A stretch of 64,000 bases of DNA from JAZKFT01 sp040386335 (GTDB lineage: Bacteria; Bacteroidota; Bacteroidia; Chitinophagales; Chitinophagaceae), in the NCBI GenBank assembly GCA_040386335.1, contig JAZKFT010000016.1, forward strand, positions 89,671-153,670, given 5' to 3'. The translations under genes and the position numbers were made by a program. Below the pieces are notes generated by a model. The model was given only the letters and a program-made list of their open reading frames with translations. It searched no databases and was not told the origin of the DNA. This document shows, piece after piece, positions 55,408 to 64,000 of the stretch (its first letter is position 1; every line of letters starts with the position of its first letter).

Positions 55408-57019
55408 AAAAACTAACCTTCACACCACCCAATGCCTGGAAGCCCAGCACGGGGTATTGCTGCCAGCGTTGATAGGTACTGTTTAGCAGGTTGCTGAATT
55501 GTAACCAAAGCATCACATTTTTGTACACTCTAAATTCAAGCCCTGCGTTTAAATCCAGTGCAACCTTTGTTTTATCGGTCCCGGTTTTTGTTTTGTACCA
55601 GTTTCCTTCAAAATAAAAAAGGTCGGCGGTGAGGTAAAAATCTTTAAACAACTTAGCACGCAGGTGACTGTTTATTTCCAAAGGAATCAGGCCATAAGGT
55701 TCCCTGTTCACGGTGAGACCACCGAAAGTCTGTGCTTTGAATCCGGCATTCCAGTAAAACACATCGCCTTTCTGATAGCTTATCTCGCCTTGCAGTTTGA
55801 TGGAATTGATCTTAGGCTCCATTTCCACGCGATAAGTTTTCCCATCGCTGGAATCATTTAAGAAAAGGGCCACATTTTTCCGCTGTACATAACCGACTTT
55901 GGCCATATAGCTAAAATGCTCACCGCTATTGCCTTTGATTCCTGCATAGATTTCGGAATTGCTGGTATTGAAAATTGTTTTGGGTTGCTCTATCCATGGA
56001 TTAAAGCTGGCCATATTTCTGTAACTGTTCACATCGTAATAGCCCTTCCAGCCGGCAATACCCATAAAAGATTGGTTAGGAATATTCGCTTCCAATTCTA
56101 TATCGGGCAAAAGCTTAAACTTGCTATTGTCCCATGACGGCATTACGCCAGCCTTAAGAACAAAGCTTTCGTTGCCCCAGGTTACCGAAGGTGTAATACT
56201 GAAGAGGTTATTGGTAGAAGAATAAGTTTTACCGGTAAATTTTAGCAGGTCTGCCTGTAATTCCACACCAAATTTGAGATCCTCATTAATGGCTTTTGAA
56301 AAAGGTGCGGCTACCTGGAAATGCGATTCCTTTCCACTGTTATTATCGGTAAATAACCAAAGATTCAACGCCGGGGCATAGTTTAATCCAAACTCATTTG
56401 GCACATTATTGCTAAAGCCTGCATTGATATTAAAAGTTGAAAAACGTTGTAGCAGCTGATCTTTTGTAAACTTTAAAGAGTCTGGCTTATAGCCGTATTT
56501 GTGCGTTGTAAATTGCTCAATACCGGCTCCCAATTTTAGACTGGAATTTTCACCGCTGGCAAACAATCCATTGCCCTTTACATTCCAATTGCTGAACTGC
56601 TGAAATGGTAGTTTGCCTTTGGAACTGATATAACTTCCTTGTAGTGATCCTGATTGCCTTTTACCATCTCCAAACGATATGGCGGCAGCAGCGTATGGTG
56701 TGCTGAAATTACCATAGCCCAGTTTTACAAAGCCGCTATTGGCATAAGGTATGCTGGTGTCAGGCTGCATAGCTGCGGGCTTCAGCGAAGCCGGGTAAAT
56801 ATTGAAGGTGAGGTTTTGTACAGGAACCCGGTAGAGGAGTTTGGGCCGCACTGTGTCCTGTCCGGTAGCAATAGGGTTAAAATCAATCTTGGCAGAAGGT
56901 TTTAAACTTGGTTTAAAAGAAGAGGTGATCTCAATTTTTTTACCCTTGCTGGTGTCTTGTGCAGACGCCCATACACATACAAACAGAACAGGAATGGAAA
57001 GGACTATTTTCAACTTCAT
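55406..57019 (-). CDS. Outer-membrane beta-barrel protein, TonB-receptor-like
   Basis: 537 residues with a Sec signal peptide (about 1-20). The N-terminal linker is KIEITSSFKPSLKPSAKI. The rest alternates short hydrophobic beta strands with polar loops and ends in a Phe (GGVKVSF), as outer-membrane barrels do. No plug domain is seen. It directly follows the large TPR gene (gap 92 bases) and is likely its functional partner in the outer membrane. Confidence 0.75.
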   Translation of the reverse strand: MKLKIVLSIPVLFVCVWASAQDTSKGKKIEITSSFKPSLKPSAKIDFNPIATGQDTVRPKLLYRVPVQNLTFNIYPASLKPAAMQPDTSIPYANSGFVKLGYGNFSTPYAAAAISFGDGKRQSGSLQGSYISSKGKLPFQQFSNWNVKGNGLFASGENSSLKLGAGIEQFTTHKYGYKPDSLKFTKDQLLQRFSTFNINAGFSNNVPNEFGLNYAPALNLWLFTDNNSGKESHFQVAAPFSKAINEDLKFGVELQADLLKFTGKTYSSTNNLFSITPSVTWGNESFVLKAGVMPSWDNSKFKLLPDIELEANIPNQSFMGIAGWKGYYDVNSYRNMASFNPWIEQPKTIFNTSNSEIYAGIKGNSGEHFSYMAKVGYVQRKNVALFLNDSSDGKTYRVEMEPKINSIKLQGEISYQKGDVFYWNAGFKAQTFGGLTVNREPYGLIPLEINSHLRAKLFKDFYLTADLFYFEGNWYKTKTGTDKTKVALDLNAGLEFRVYKNVMLWLQFSNLLNSTYQRWQQYPVLGFQALGGVKVSF

Positions 57020-57111
57020 TTTTTTATGTTTTTTACCGGGGGCAATGTGTTTAATTTATTATGCCCGATAATAATTTTTATCGGTTAGAGGGAGACGCCA
57101 GCATGGCGTCT

Positions 57112-60100
57112 CTACCCGCCGACCTTGCTGCTTTTGGCTTCTTCGTCTTCTGCAATTTTGTACTTGTTCTGGGCGGCGGTTTTAAACTCTGCTATCGTGG
57201 CATTTTCGGCTACACTTTTGTAGGTTGCTTTGGCGTTGAAATAATCTTTCTGTTTCAGGTAAATATCTCCAAGCAACAGGTAACTGCGTGTTACCCAATC
57301 CACATAAGAACCAGCTTTATTGATTACTTCAAAAGCAGCCTTCTCCGCATCCGCTAGTTTGTTCTGCTGGAAAAGGCAGTTGGCAATTTCATAACGGGCT
57401 TCTGCACCGTAAGCAGCTTTGCTTAATGATGCGACACTTTTAAATGCGGTGATGGCGGCAGCGCAATCATTTTGAGACTGCGCATTTTTACCAACGATCA
57501 TATAAGCAAATATCTTATCGTCAGCGCCACTGGATTTTGTCGCCAGTATTTCCTGGGCATTGGGCAGCGCTTCTGCCCATTGGGCTAATTGATATTGGCA
57601 ACGAAGTAACCCCCGGCGGGCTTCGAGTTTATTTTCCTGGCTGGTGCTGTAGTCTTTTAATTTTTGATAGTAGGAAGCCGCAGCAGCATAATCCTTCATT
57701 TCAAAATAATAGTACCTGGCTACTATCAACATAGACCTTTCCGCAAATTTGTTGGGTGCCTTGTCGGCCACAAATTGATACCGCGCAATGGCATTCTTGA
57801 TGTCCTTTTTTTCTTCCAACAACTCGGCTGCGTAATAGGAGGCATTTACAACATATTGTCCATCGGGATACTGTGAAAGGTATTTGGTAAATCCGTCAAG
57901 TGCTTTGTCTTTATTACCGTTGCTGAGTTGCAGGTTGGCGGCAGTGTAGGTAAGAGAATCAGCTTCTCCATAAGAAATATTCTTGCCCGTACTTTTTATA
58001 AATTTTACATACTCATCCGGTTTACCCTGGCCAATAAAAATATTGCGGATATTCTCGATAGCATCTTCGGCTTCAGCACTTTGCGGGTACTTCTGCAGCA
58101 AGGTTTTAAAAGTATTGAGGGCGTCGTTATCCTTATCAAGATTGTACTGGGCGATACCGGTTTTTAAATAAGCCTGTGGCTTGAGACTTTCAGTATTGGT
58201 GCCCTTAATGATCTTCTCGAGGAAAGGCAATGCGTCTTTAAAATTTTCAGCGGCGAGGTAGGCATTGGCAGCTTCCATTTGTGCATCGCCATAAAACGTT
58301 GACGACGGGTAAACGGTTTCTATAGAACGCATCAGGCTGATCTTTTCGGCTGTCCTGTTTTGGGCACCGGCAATCATTGCTTTTTGATAAGTGGCATAAT
58401 CGCTGCCGCCGGTTTTGCGGCTGATAACGCTATTGTACAATTCGTTCGCCCGATTAAAATCTTTGAGCATATAATAGCAATCGGCCATCCGGTTCTGAAT
58501 GTCTATATCCTGTTCCGCAGTTACATTTTTTACTTGTTGAAAATATTGCAGGGCCTGCCTGTAATCTTCGTTACGCATAGCCGCGTAGCCCAGGATATAA
58601 TTAGCATTAGAAGCATTTGCCTCTCCTTCCGTCATCGGGTTTCTCAGGTAACTATTGAGTTGATTGGTGGCATCTGTAAGCCTGTCGGCACGGAAGGCAA
58701 TTTCGCCCCGCCAAAAATGAATCAATGGGAGCAGGCTGCTGTTGTATTCGCTTTTCTCCGCTTTTTCCAACAACTTATCCGATTCGATCAATTTGTCATC
58801 GTTAGTAAGTTCCTGTGCACGATTATAAAGGATGCGTGGATAAACCCGCTTGTTGTTTTCGCTCTTGTTGGGTAATGTTTCGTAGAGCGTTAGCGCATCG
58901 CGGTAGTTATTAGTATTGGCCAACACGTTTACCAATAATTCCCTGCATTCATCAGCGAATTCTCCACGAAAATAAACGTCATTATATTTTTTCAGCGCTA
59001 TCAAAGCCTCGTTATCGTATCCCAGTTCGTAGCTTAATTTGCCCAATAAGAAAGTGGATATTTCCTTTTGCTTCTGATTACTGCTGTTGGTGCTGCAAAA
59101 CAGGAATGCGTTTCTTGCTTCCTTCTTCTGGCCCGTTTTCAAATAGGCATCACCCAACAGGTACATAGCATTTTGGCTCAGCGTATCCTGGCCACTGCTG
59201 AGTTGTTTAAATCCTTCGATTGCTTTGGTCAATTGGCCGGCCTGGTAATAGCAAAATGACAGCTCATACAAATCTTCTTTCCGCACTTTGCTGCTGGCAG
59301 TTACATATTTTTCCAGCAGTGGCAAGGCTTTGGCGTATTCCTGTTTTTCAAAATAAGCGTGACCAAGTAACTGGCTCAATTCCAGTTCGTAATATTGGCC
59401 GCCCCGTTGCAAAGCCTTCTCTGCTTCGGCGATCGCTTTTTCTTTTTGTCCCTGGAAATAGTATATCTGTGTAATGTAAAACGGAACAAGGTTCAGGAAC
59501 CTACCCCTACTTTGCACCAACTGGAAACTTTCCAGTGCATCGCGGTAATTTTTGTCGCTGAAAGCGATGAAACCGTAATAATAATTGGCATCTACATAAT
59601 TTTTATCCGTGGGTATCTGCCTTACCGAATTAAGCAGGGGCTTGGCTTTGGCAAATTGTTGTTGCGTAAACCAGGAATATCCTTCTTCAAAATTCTTCTG
59701 AGCTATCTGCTCATTTGTGAGATTGGCAATAGAAGACTGTTCGAATGCATTGGCCGCATCAGCAAAATTTGCTTTAGAAAAATAATAACTACCCAGGTAG
59801 TAATTCAGCTGCGGCTCCAGCACCGAATTATTGGTTTCAGTCATGTAGTTTTTCGCCCTGAGATCGGCTCCATCTTCCCGGAGCATCAATGCAGACGCTA
59901 TATTAAAAAAGTCTAGCTCCTGGCTGCGGAGGTAATTATTCACCTGGCTGGAAGCGGTTTGCTCCTTCTTAATTTTCTGAAAAACAGGATAAGCCAATCC
60001 GTACTGCTGGGCGTAAAAATCGGTACGAGCCTGCAAAAAAGCCTGGTCGGGATCGGTTGTTATTTTTGTTTGCTGTGCAAATAGAAAAAAGCTAGGGGAA

Positions 60101-60132
60101 ACAAGCAGTGCCGATAAAAATAATCTCTTCAT
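57112..60132 (-). CDS. Periplasmic/outer-membrane TPR protein, ~1,000 residues
   Basis: 1006 residues from the ATG at 60132, start of the signal peptide MKRLFLSALLVSPSFFLFAQ. The mature protein is a long array of at least 15 TPR-type helix pairs (for example NYYLGSYYFSKANFADAANAF and ARYYYFEMKDYAAAASYY). Such arrays act as protein-binding scaffolds; the layout with an outer-membrane barrel downstream resembles Bacteroidota export or surface-assembly pairs. Specific partner unknown. Confidence 0.82.
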   Translation of the reverse strand: MKRLFLSALLVSPSFFLFAQQTKITTDPDQAFLQARTDFYAQQYGLAYPVFQKIKKEQTASSQVNNYLRSQELDFFNIASALMLREDGADLRAKNYMTETNNSVLEPQLNYYLGSYYFSKANFADAANAFEQSSIANLTNEQIAQKNFEEGYSWFTQQQFAKAKPLLNSVRQIPTDKNYVDANYYYGFIAFSDKNYRDALESFQLVQSRGRFLNLVPFYITQIYYFQGQKEKAIAEAEKALQRGGQYYELELSQLLGHAYFEKQEYAKALPLLEKYVTASSKVRKEDLYELSFCYYQAGQLTKAIEGFKQLSSGQDTLSQNAMYLLGDAYLKTGQKKEARNAFLFCSTNSSNQKQKEISTFLLGKLSYELGYDNEALIALKKYNDVYFRGEFADECRELLVNVLANTNNYRDALTLYETLPNKSENNKRVYPRILYNRAQELTNDDKLIESDKLLEKAEKSEYNSSLLPLIHFWRGEIAFRADRLTDATNQLNSYLRNPMTEGEANASNANYILGYAAMRNEDYRQALQYFQQVKNVTAEQDIDIQNRMADCYYMLKDFNRANELYNSVISRKTGGSDYATYQKAMIAGAQNRTAEKISLMRSIETVYPSSTFYGDAQMEAANAYLAAENFKDALPFLEKIIKGTNTESLKPQAYLKTGIAQYNLDKDNDALNTFKTLLQKYPQSAEAEDAIENIRNIFIGQGKPDEYVKFIKSTGKNISYGEADSLTYTAANLQLSNGNKDKALDGFTKYLSQYPDGQYVVNASYYAAELLEEKKDIKNAIARYQFVADKAPNKFAERSMLIVARYYYFEMKDYAAAASYYQKLKDYSTSQENKLEARRGLLRCQYQLAQWAEALPNAQEILATKSSGADDKIFAYMIVGKNAQSQNDCAAAITAFKSVASLSKAAYGAEARYEIANCLFQQNKLADAEKAAFEVINKAGSYVDWVTRSYLLLGDIYLKQKDYFNAKATYKSVAENATIAEFKTAAQNKYKIAEDEEAKSSKVGG

Positions 60133-60359
60133 ACTGGGATAGTAAAGTGTTCGCATTCTAACGCAAACTACGTTCCAAAGATTACACAGCTATCTCTCGG
60201 TTTCGCACATATTAACATCTCGTTGGTAGACAGGAAGGTCTGCATTTATGTATTCCCAACCAAGCCATTTTAGAAAGTCACAAAGGCCTCAGCTATTCTT
60301 TTTTCATCCATGTTTGTGATCCTAAGGGGATGAAAAATGAAAAAAATACCATTCTAATG
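60133..60359. other. Divergent intergenic region
   Basis: About 230 AT-rich bases between the TPR gene start and a small lipoprotein frame. No repeat or hairpin of note was seen. Confidence 0.4.
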
Positions 60360-60586
60360 ATGAAAAAACTGACAATTTCTTTTGTTACCGTCATATCGAT
60401 GGCATCTTGTGCAAACACAGCTCTTCCGGTTTCATACTGGGATACCAAAACCAATCTTACAAAAGAAGTTTTAAAAAAATATTGATCGAAGGAATTGGCT
60501 CAATTGACTCGAGATTCTTTTTGGACAACCCCGGGGAAAAACTCACGAGTGCATTGTTGGCAAAAAATACTACTGCCCGGTTGTGA
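60360..60586 (+). pseudogene. Small lipoprotein, frameshifted
   Basis: The ATG at 60360 opens a lipoprotein signal (MKKLTISFVTVISMASC, Cys17) but the frame ends after 41 codons at 60485. One additional A in the A7 run at 60473-60479 would give a continuous 75-residue protein (…KEVLKKILIEGIGSIDS… to …LAKNTTARL, stop at 60584-60586). So it is either a one-base loss or a base-calling error. Function unknown; it could also be the remnant of a longer gene. Confidence 0.55.
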
Positions 60587-60652
60587 AGAAGGAGGTTCCC
60601 TGCCTTAATTTGCAATTTTGCACCCGCCGGATTTCTCTACTGCGTAATCGTG

Positions 60653-61093
60653 TCACCTGATATACACTTCAATTTTCAAGTTTCGATAATACGGAAAGAA
60701 ATTACCGTACAGATTAATAAAGCGGTCATTGTAGCCTTGCTTGAAATCCTTTGTGTTTAAAGAAAAGTCAAGCTTCATAGTGTCCATTGGCAGGATGGAT
60801 TTTTTGTTGTAGACAGGTATGGTGCAGTCGCAGAGCGATTTGACTGTTTGGATGATGAAATTATTGCTGCCAGTATTTTTAATGTGGAATGTACCTTTCA
60901 CGACATCACCTCTCTGAGCAGTATCAAAAACATAAACTGCCGGATAAAAGTCAATTTTTGTCAGCGTTGAATCTGGTAACTTTTTTAACAATTCAATGTT
61001 CTTGTCCATCAATTTTCCGTTACCCGTTCTGGTGTCATGCCGGCAACCTGTAATAAATAAAATTATTAGGGTCGAAAGGATCCAGGTTCTCAT
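60653..61093 (-). CDS. DUF1573 lipoprotein
   Basis: 146 residues from the ATG at 61093. A lipoprotein signal (MRTWILSTLIILFITGC, Cys17) leads to a DUF1573 immunoglobulin-like domain with FHIKNTGSNNFIIQTVKSLCDCT, whose Cys pair is typical. The start overlaps the stop of the upstream gene by ATGA, so the two are translationally coupled. DUF1573 proteins are surface or periplasmic; role unknown. Confidence 0.85.
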   Translation of the reverse strand: MRTWILSTLIILFITGCRHDTRTGNGKLMDKNIELLKKLPDSTLTKIDFYPAVYVFDTAQRGDVVKGTFHIKNTGSNNFIIQTVKSLCDCTIPVYNKKSILPMDTMKLDFSLNTKDFKQGYNDRFINLYGNFFPYYRNLKIEVYIR

Positions 61094-61950
61094 GGTTGCC
61101 TTTTTTTGGGGTGTACAATTTTTGCCTTCATCATCACATTTGTCGCCGCTCCGGCAGGAGACTGTACTTTCCACAACTTCCATGGCGAATTCCCATTCTT
61201 TACATAGGTAAGTTGCTTTGAGAAATTGTCTGTTTCCCCGATCCATAGATAATTACCGTCACCACTGGTATTTCCGATCCATTCGATAGCAACTATGAAA
61301 GTCTTCCCCAGCTGGCGCATTGTATAGTTATCCAATGGTATTTCATTCCAGCTACCTGTCTCATAATCCGATACAATAACATTTTCCAATAATACGTCGG
61401 TACCGGGAAATCCACTGCTATCCACATCATAGATGCGAATGCGAAATGGTATTCCGGTCGCGGATTTTTTTGAAACAAAGACCGACACTGACTTTAGTTT
61501 AAATTCGGCATTACCATCTACGTTCATCAGCAAACCATCCTGGAAGAACTGTGAAGACAAATTTGCAACCCTGCTATAGCCCTCCTTCGTATCCGTGCAA
61601 CCCAACCATACCGGTTCCCCCTCCGGCCAGATCCTGATTTCCGGCAGACTATCTTCAATGCGTTCCAGCCGAATGTTATTAAAACCATCCGATACCACAA
61701 TTTTGAAGGGTACTATAACAGGCTTATAGGAGACCGCAGAAATGAAGAAACTGTCAGGATCCTTCTTCGGTGAGCATACAGCAAACCCTGCGGAATCGGT
61801 AATTGCCCCTTCTGTTCTGTTCCATAAAATGGTCGCATACGAAATCGGGCGATTACCGGCATCAACAATATTGAACCTAAAAGTTGACTGCGCGAACGAA
61901 GACACTATCGAAAACAGGCAAAGAGAAATGGCGGGCAATTTCTGTAACAT
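61090..61950 (-). CDS. Secreted carboxypeptidase-regulatory-like protein
   Basis: 286 residues with a signal peptide (about 1-20). The first ~90 residues form a CarboxypepD_reg-like beta domain (FNIVDAGNRPISYATI ... DSAGFAV). A second beta-rich domain follows (about 130-280) with Trp/Gly-rich strands and no catalytic motif. Coupled through ATGA to the DUF1573 lipoprotein gene, and 55 bases after the Cys-rich peptide gene. Confidence 0.72.
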   Translation of the reverse strand: MLQKLPAISLCLFSIVSSFAQSTFRFNIVDAGNRPISYATILWNRTEGAITDSAGFAVCSPKKDPDSFFISAVSYKPVIVPFKIVVSDGFNNIRLERIEDSLPEIRIWPEGEPVWLGCTDTKEGYSRVANLSSQFFQDGLLMNVDGNAEFKLKSVSVFVSKKSATGIPFRIRIYDVDSSGFPGTDVLLENVIVSDYETGSWNEIPLDNYTMRQLGKTFIVAIEWIGNTSGDGNYLWIGETDNFSKQLTYVKNGNSPWKLWKVQSPAGAATNVMMKAKIVHPKKRQP

Positions 61951-62004
61951 GAAAATTAATTAAAAAATGAGGAAGTGCCCCAAATAAGAGGCACTCCGAA
62001 ATGA

Positions 62005-62262
62005 CTACAGATCAATATTGGTAGTTGTGCAGTCAGTGGCAATCCAAAATACATAATAACAGCAGGTCTGCTGTACGTATGTTCCGTTTGAATCTTCCAG
62101 GATCACTGAAGTGCAGGCCCTGCCCCAAAATTTTGAAGGAGAAGCATCGTCATCTGTATCACCGCCAGGTTTCTTTTGAGCATAGCTGCTTAATGCCGTT
62201 GACAATGCCAATATCATTAAACCGGCAAAGATTTTTGTAAAGCCCCGCTTTTTCTTAAGCAT
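62005..62262 (-). CDS. Small secreted Cys-rich peptide
   Basis: 85 residues from the ATG at 62262. The signal peptide ends near residue 29 (ALSSYAQ). The mature ~56 residues begin QKKPGGDTDDDASPSKFWG and carry four Cys (RACTS, QTCCYY, TDCTT). Layout and neighbourhood (a DUF1573 lipoprotein in the same run) recall the NVEALA-type small secreted peptides of Bacteroidales, but the NVEALA motif itself is absent. Could be a precursor peptide or a small structural protein. First gene of a three-gene unit. Confidence 0.65.
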   Translation of the reverse strand: MLKKKRGFTKIFAGLMILALSTALSSYAQKKPGGDTDDDASPSKFWGRACTSVILEDSNGTYVQQTCCYYVFWIATDCTTTNIDL

Positions 62263-62295
62263 AATAATGGATTTGAAAATTTTAAAAAATGTCAT

Positions 62296-62656
62296 GAAAT
62301 TTCGTGCATGAGTTCACGGTTTCCAGTATCAGGATAGGATTACCTGTCGGCTGTGTTTGCTTCCCGGGCTGTTGTATCATCAGCCATGACCCTTTTTTCT
62401 ACACCCGCAGGGAAAAAGAAAACCCTGAATTGTTTGGCCAAATCAATATTGTAAGAAAACGAATGGTGTATATAGCAGAATATCAAACACTTCGTTTACC
62501 ATGACATAAAATTGTCTGATCGCCATCAACAGAAAAATTATTATTTACAAACACGAATTTTACAGGTACCGATTTCATGTAGTTTGAACATTTACGCGGA
62601 ACACGGAGATTTTTTCCGTGCCTCAGTCCTACATTTGCACAACAAATTCGCAGTGA
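62296..62656. other. Divergent intergenic region before clpS
   Basis: About 360 bases with no gene. It holds a hairpin CACGGA (62602-62607) / TCCGTG (62615-62620) and the clpS -7 box. Confidence 0.45.
62630..62637 (+). promoter_or_regulatory. -7 box (TACATTTG) for clpS
   Basis: TACATTTG fits TAnnTTTG exactly and ends 19 bases before the clpS ATG. A small hairpin sits where the -33 box would be, and no clear TTTG is seen there. Confidence 0.4.
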
Positions 62657-62956
62657 ATGCCGGTTATAAAACCATTAATAAGTCCCGATAAACAGGTCGA
62701 AACCGACCTGCTTGACGATATCGACAGGGGTTGCCGCATTATTGTGTGGAACGATGATGTAAACAGTTTCGACTGGGTAATAGAAACCCTGATGGAAGTT
62801 TGCGGACATAGCCGTGAGCAGGCTGAACAATGCGCCACCATTATTCATTTCAATGGCAAATACGCGGTGAAGGAGGGTGATTTCGAAAAGCTGCGGCCGA
62901 TGTGCGAGGCCATCATCGACCGGGGTATTAACGCGACAATTGAAGATGCAGATTGA
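62657..62956 (+). CDS. clpS: ATP-dependent Clp protease adaptor ClpS
   Basis: 99 residues. RIIVWNDDVNSFDWVIETL is the ClpS core, with the Asn-Asp pair that binds N-degron residues, and HFNGKYAVKEGDFEKL follows. ClpS hands N-end-rule substrates to ClpAP/ClpCP. No clpA or clpP gene is adjacent in the window; murB follows. Confidence 0.93.
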   Translation: MPVIKPLISPDKQVETDLLDDIDRGCRIIVWNDDVNSFDWVIETLMEVCGHSREQAEQCATIIHFNGKYAVKEGDFEKLRPMCEAIIDRGINATIEDAD

Positions 62957-62990
62957 TTTATGATGTAGGATTTTTGATTTATGATTTGTT
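62952..62990. repeat. Tandem ATTTATGATT-type words after clpS
   Basis: GATTGATTTATGATG and TTGATTTATGATTTG immediately after the clpS stop. Fourth site in the window with this word. Confidence 0.7.
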
Positions 62991-63065
62991 TCCTCTTTTT
63001 GGCTACCGCACGACTATCGAAAAAAAAGTGAACGCCAAACAATTCTTTTATATCCCTTCCACATA

Positions 63066-64000
63066 ATGGTGTCAGAAAACGTTTCCCTTAAGCCTTACAA
63101 TACTTTCGGCATAAGCGCTACCGCTAAAAGGTTTGCGCCATTTACTTGCCTGGATGATTTGCATGAAGTATTATACGATAGCCACATGCCTGTTGCCAAT
63201 TGCCCATTGATCCTCGGCGGCGGAAGTAATATCCTGCTAACTCAAGATGTAGATGGCCTGGTATTGAAAAATGAAATCGGGGGAATTGACAAGATCGCAG
63301 AAACAAGTGACCATGTTTTTGTGAAGGCCGGCGCTGGTGTAAACTGGCACCAATTCGTACTGCATTGCATTGAGAATAATTGGGCTGGTATAGAAAATTT
63401 ATCGCTGATACCTGGCTGCGTAGGCGCCAGCCCCATGCAAAATATCGGTGCTTACGGAGTAGAGATAAAAGAAGTCTTTCATCAGTTGGAGGCCTGGGAT
63501 TTACAGGAAAAAGCCGTCGTAACATTCGACCTGGAAGATTGCACATTTGGCTACCGGGAATCTGTTTTCAAAAACAAATACAAAGGCCGTTTTGTTATAC
63601 TGACCGTGACTTTCAAACTAAGCAAAAGCCCCCGGTTTAATACCAGTTACGGAGCCATAGAACAGGAGCTGGAAAAGATGGGTGTACAAAACCTTTCGAT
63701 AAAAGCAATCAGCGACGCCGTGATCAATATCCGGAGTAGCAAACTACCCGACCCTAAACAGATCGGTAATGCCGGGAGTTTTTTTAAGAACCCCGAAATA
63801 GCGTCGGAAAAGTTTGAAACCCTGAAAGCCAGCTTTGAAAACATTGTTGGCTATCCATTGGCTAATGGCCGTGTGAAACTTGCTGCCGGCTGGCTGATAG
63901 AACAATGCGATCCCGATAAAAGCGGAACAAGCCCCGAAATGATCGGGGCAAGCTGGAAAGGCTACCGGCAGGGAGATGCAGGCGTACATGCAAAGCAGGC
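63066..64000 (+). CDS. murB: UDP-N-acetylenolpyruvoylglucosamine reductase, 5' part
   Basis: 311 codons present; cut by the window end. FAD-binding GGGSNILLT, IPGCVGASPMQNIGAYGVE with the substrate-site region, CTFGYRESVFK, and NAGSFFKNP carrying the catalytic Ser. The MurB C-terminal Glu motif lies beyond 64000. It reduces UDP-GlcNAc-enolpyruvate with NADPH in peptidoglycan synthesis. The ATG at 63066 directly precedes NTFG-type MurB start residues. Confidence 0.95.
   Translation, partial: MVSENVSLKPYNTFGISATAKRFAPFTCLDDLHEVLYDSHMPVANCPLILGGGSNILLTQDVDGLVLKNEIGGIDKIAETSDHVFVKAGAGVNWHQFVLHCIENNWAGIENLSLIPGCVGASPMQNIGAYGVEIKEVFHQLEAWDLQEKAVVTFDLEDCTFGYRESVFKNKYKGRFVILTVTFKLSKSPRFNTSYGAIEQELEKMGVQNLSIKAISDAVINIRSSKLPDPKQIGNAGSFFKNPEIASEKFETLKASFENIVGYPLANGRVKLAAGWLIEQCDPDKSGTSPEMIGASWKGYRQGDAGVHAKQ

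Noticed and set aside
1..64000. tRNA, rRNA or tmRNA genes
   Set aside because: No cloverleaf-like or rRNA-like stretch was recognised in the intergenic regions by reading; a covariance search would be decisive.

Overview
The window reads as chromosome of a Bacteroidota bacterium, most likely family Chitinophagaceae. The grounds are TAnnTTTG-type promoter boxes, a CHRD protein with a type IX secretion-style C-terminal tail, S74-chaperone and C1q-like surface proteins, a CCDC81-type HU-domain protein, and compact genes separated by AT-rich spacers with short-word repeats. No rRNA, tRNA, CRISPR array, prophage or complete insertion sequence was seen. The genus is inference.

Layout. 1-5.6 kb: 5' part of a nitroreductase-like gene, then yceD-like/rpmF/plsX, a DUF3574 lipoprotein and a four-domain CHRD surface protein. 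5.8-18.4 kb: housekeeping and accessory genes (Gfo/Idh/MocA oxidoreductase, S74 surface protein, GNAT, clpB, a zinc-ribbon/OmpA-like protein, a small membrane protein, queG, an SDR, a PhyH oxygenase, a PAP2-like enzyme). The clpB 3' end carries a 151-153 bp direct duplication around two strong palindromes. 18.8-29.8 kb: a complete reductive pyrimidine-degradation cluster (PreT/PreA, dihydropyrimidinase, beta-ureidopropionase, class III transaminase, CoA-acylating semialdehyde dehydrogenase, NCS1 transporter) that would take uracil or thymine through beta-alanine to acetyl-CoA or propionyl-CoA. An ORF6N gene sits inside it between perfect 25-bp inverted repeats, like a mobile cassette. 29.9-39.2 kb: two related C1q-tail surface genes (one frameshifted), an M3 peptidase, a lipoprotein, an FAD oxidoreductase, a sulfatase and a YdeI-like protein.

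39.2-52.8 kb, minus strand: leuA-leuC-leuD-leuB, then ilvE-ilvD-ilvB-(DinB)-ilvN-ilvC-ilvA, a full leucine/isoleucine/valine pathway. Between leuB and ilvE lies an unannotated 34-codon leader peptide with eleven consecutive Ala/Ile/Val codons, followed by a strong terminator: a textbook transcription attenuator. 53-64 kb: a helical-repeat protein, an HU/CCDC81 membrane protein, an outer-membrane barrel plus a ~1,000-residue TPR protein, a small cluster of secreted proteins (DUF1573 lipoprotein, carboxypeptidase-regulatory-like protein, Cys-rich peptide), clpS, and murB cut by the window end.

The most unusual points are the ilv attenuator, the ORF6N cassette and its CCCCC/GGGGG repeat family, the clpB-tail duplication, and at least eight intergenic arrays built from tandem 7-11 bp words, several folded as inverted repeats. 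Two genes are broken by one-base homopolymer shortfalls, which could be real or assembly errors.
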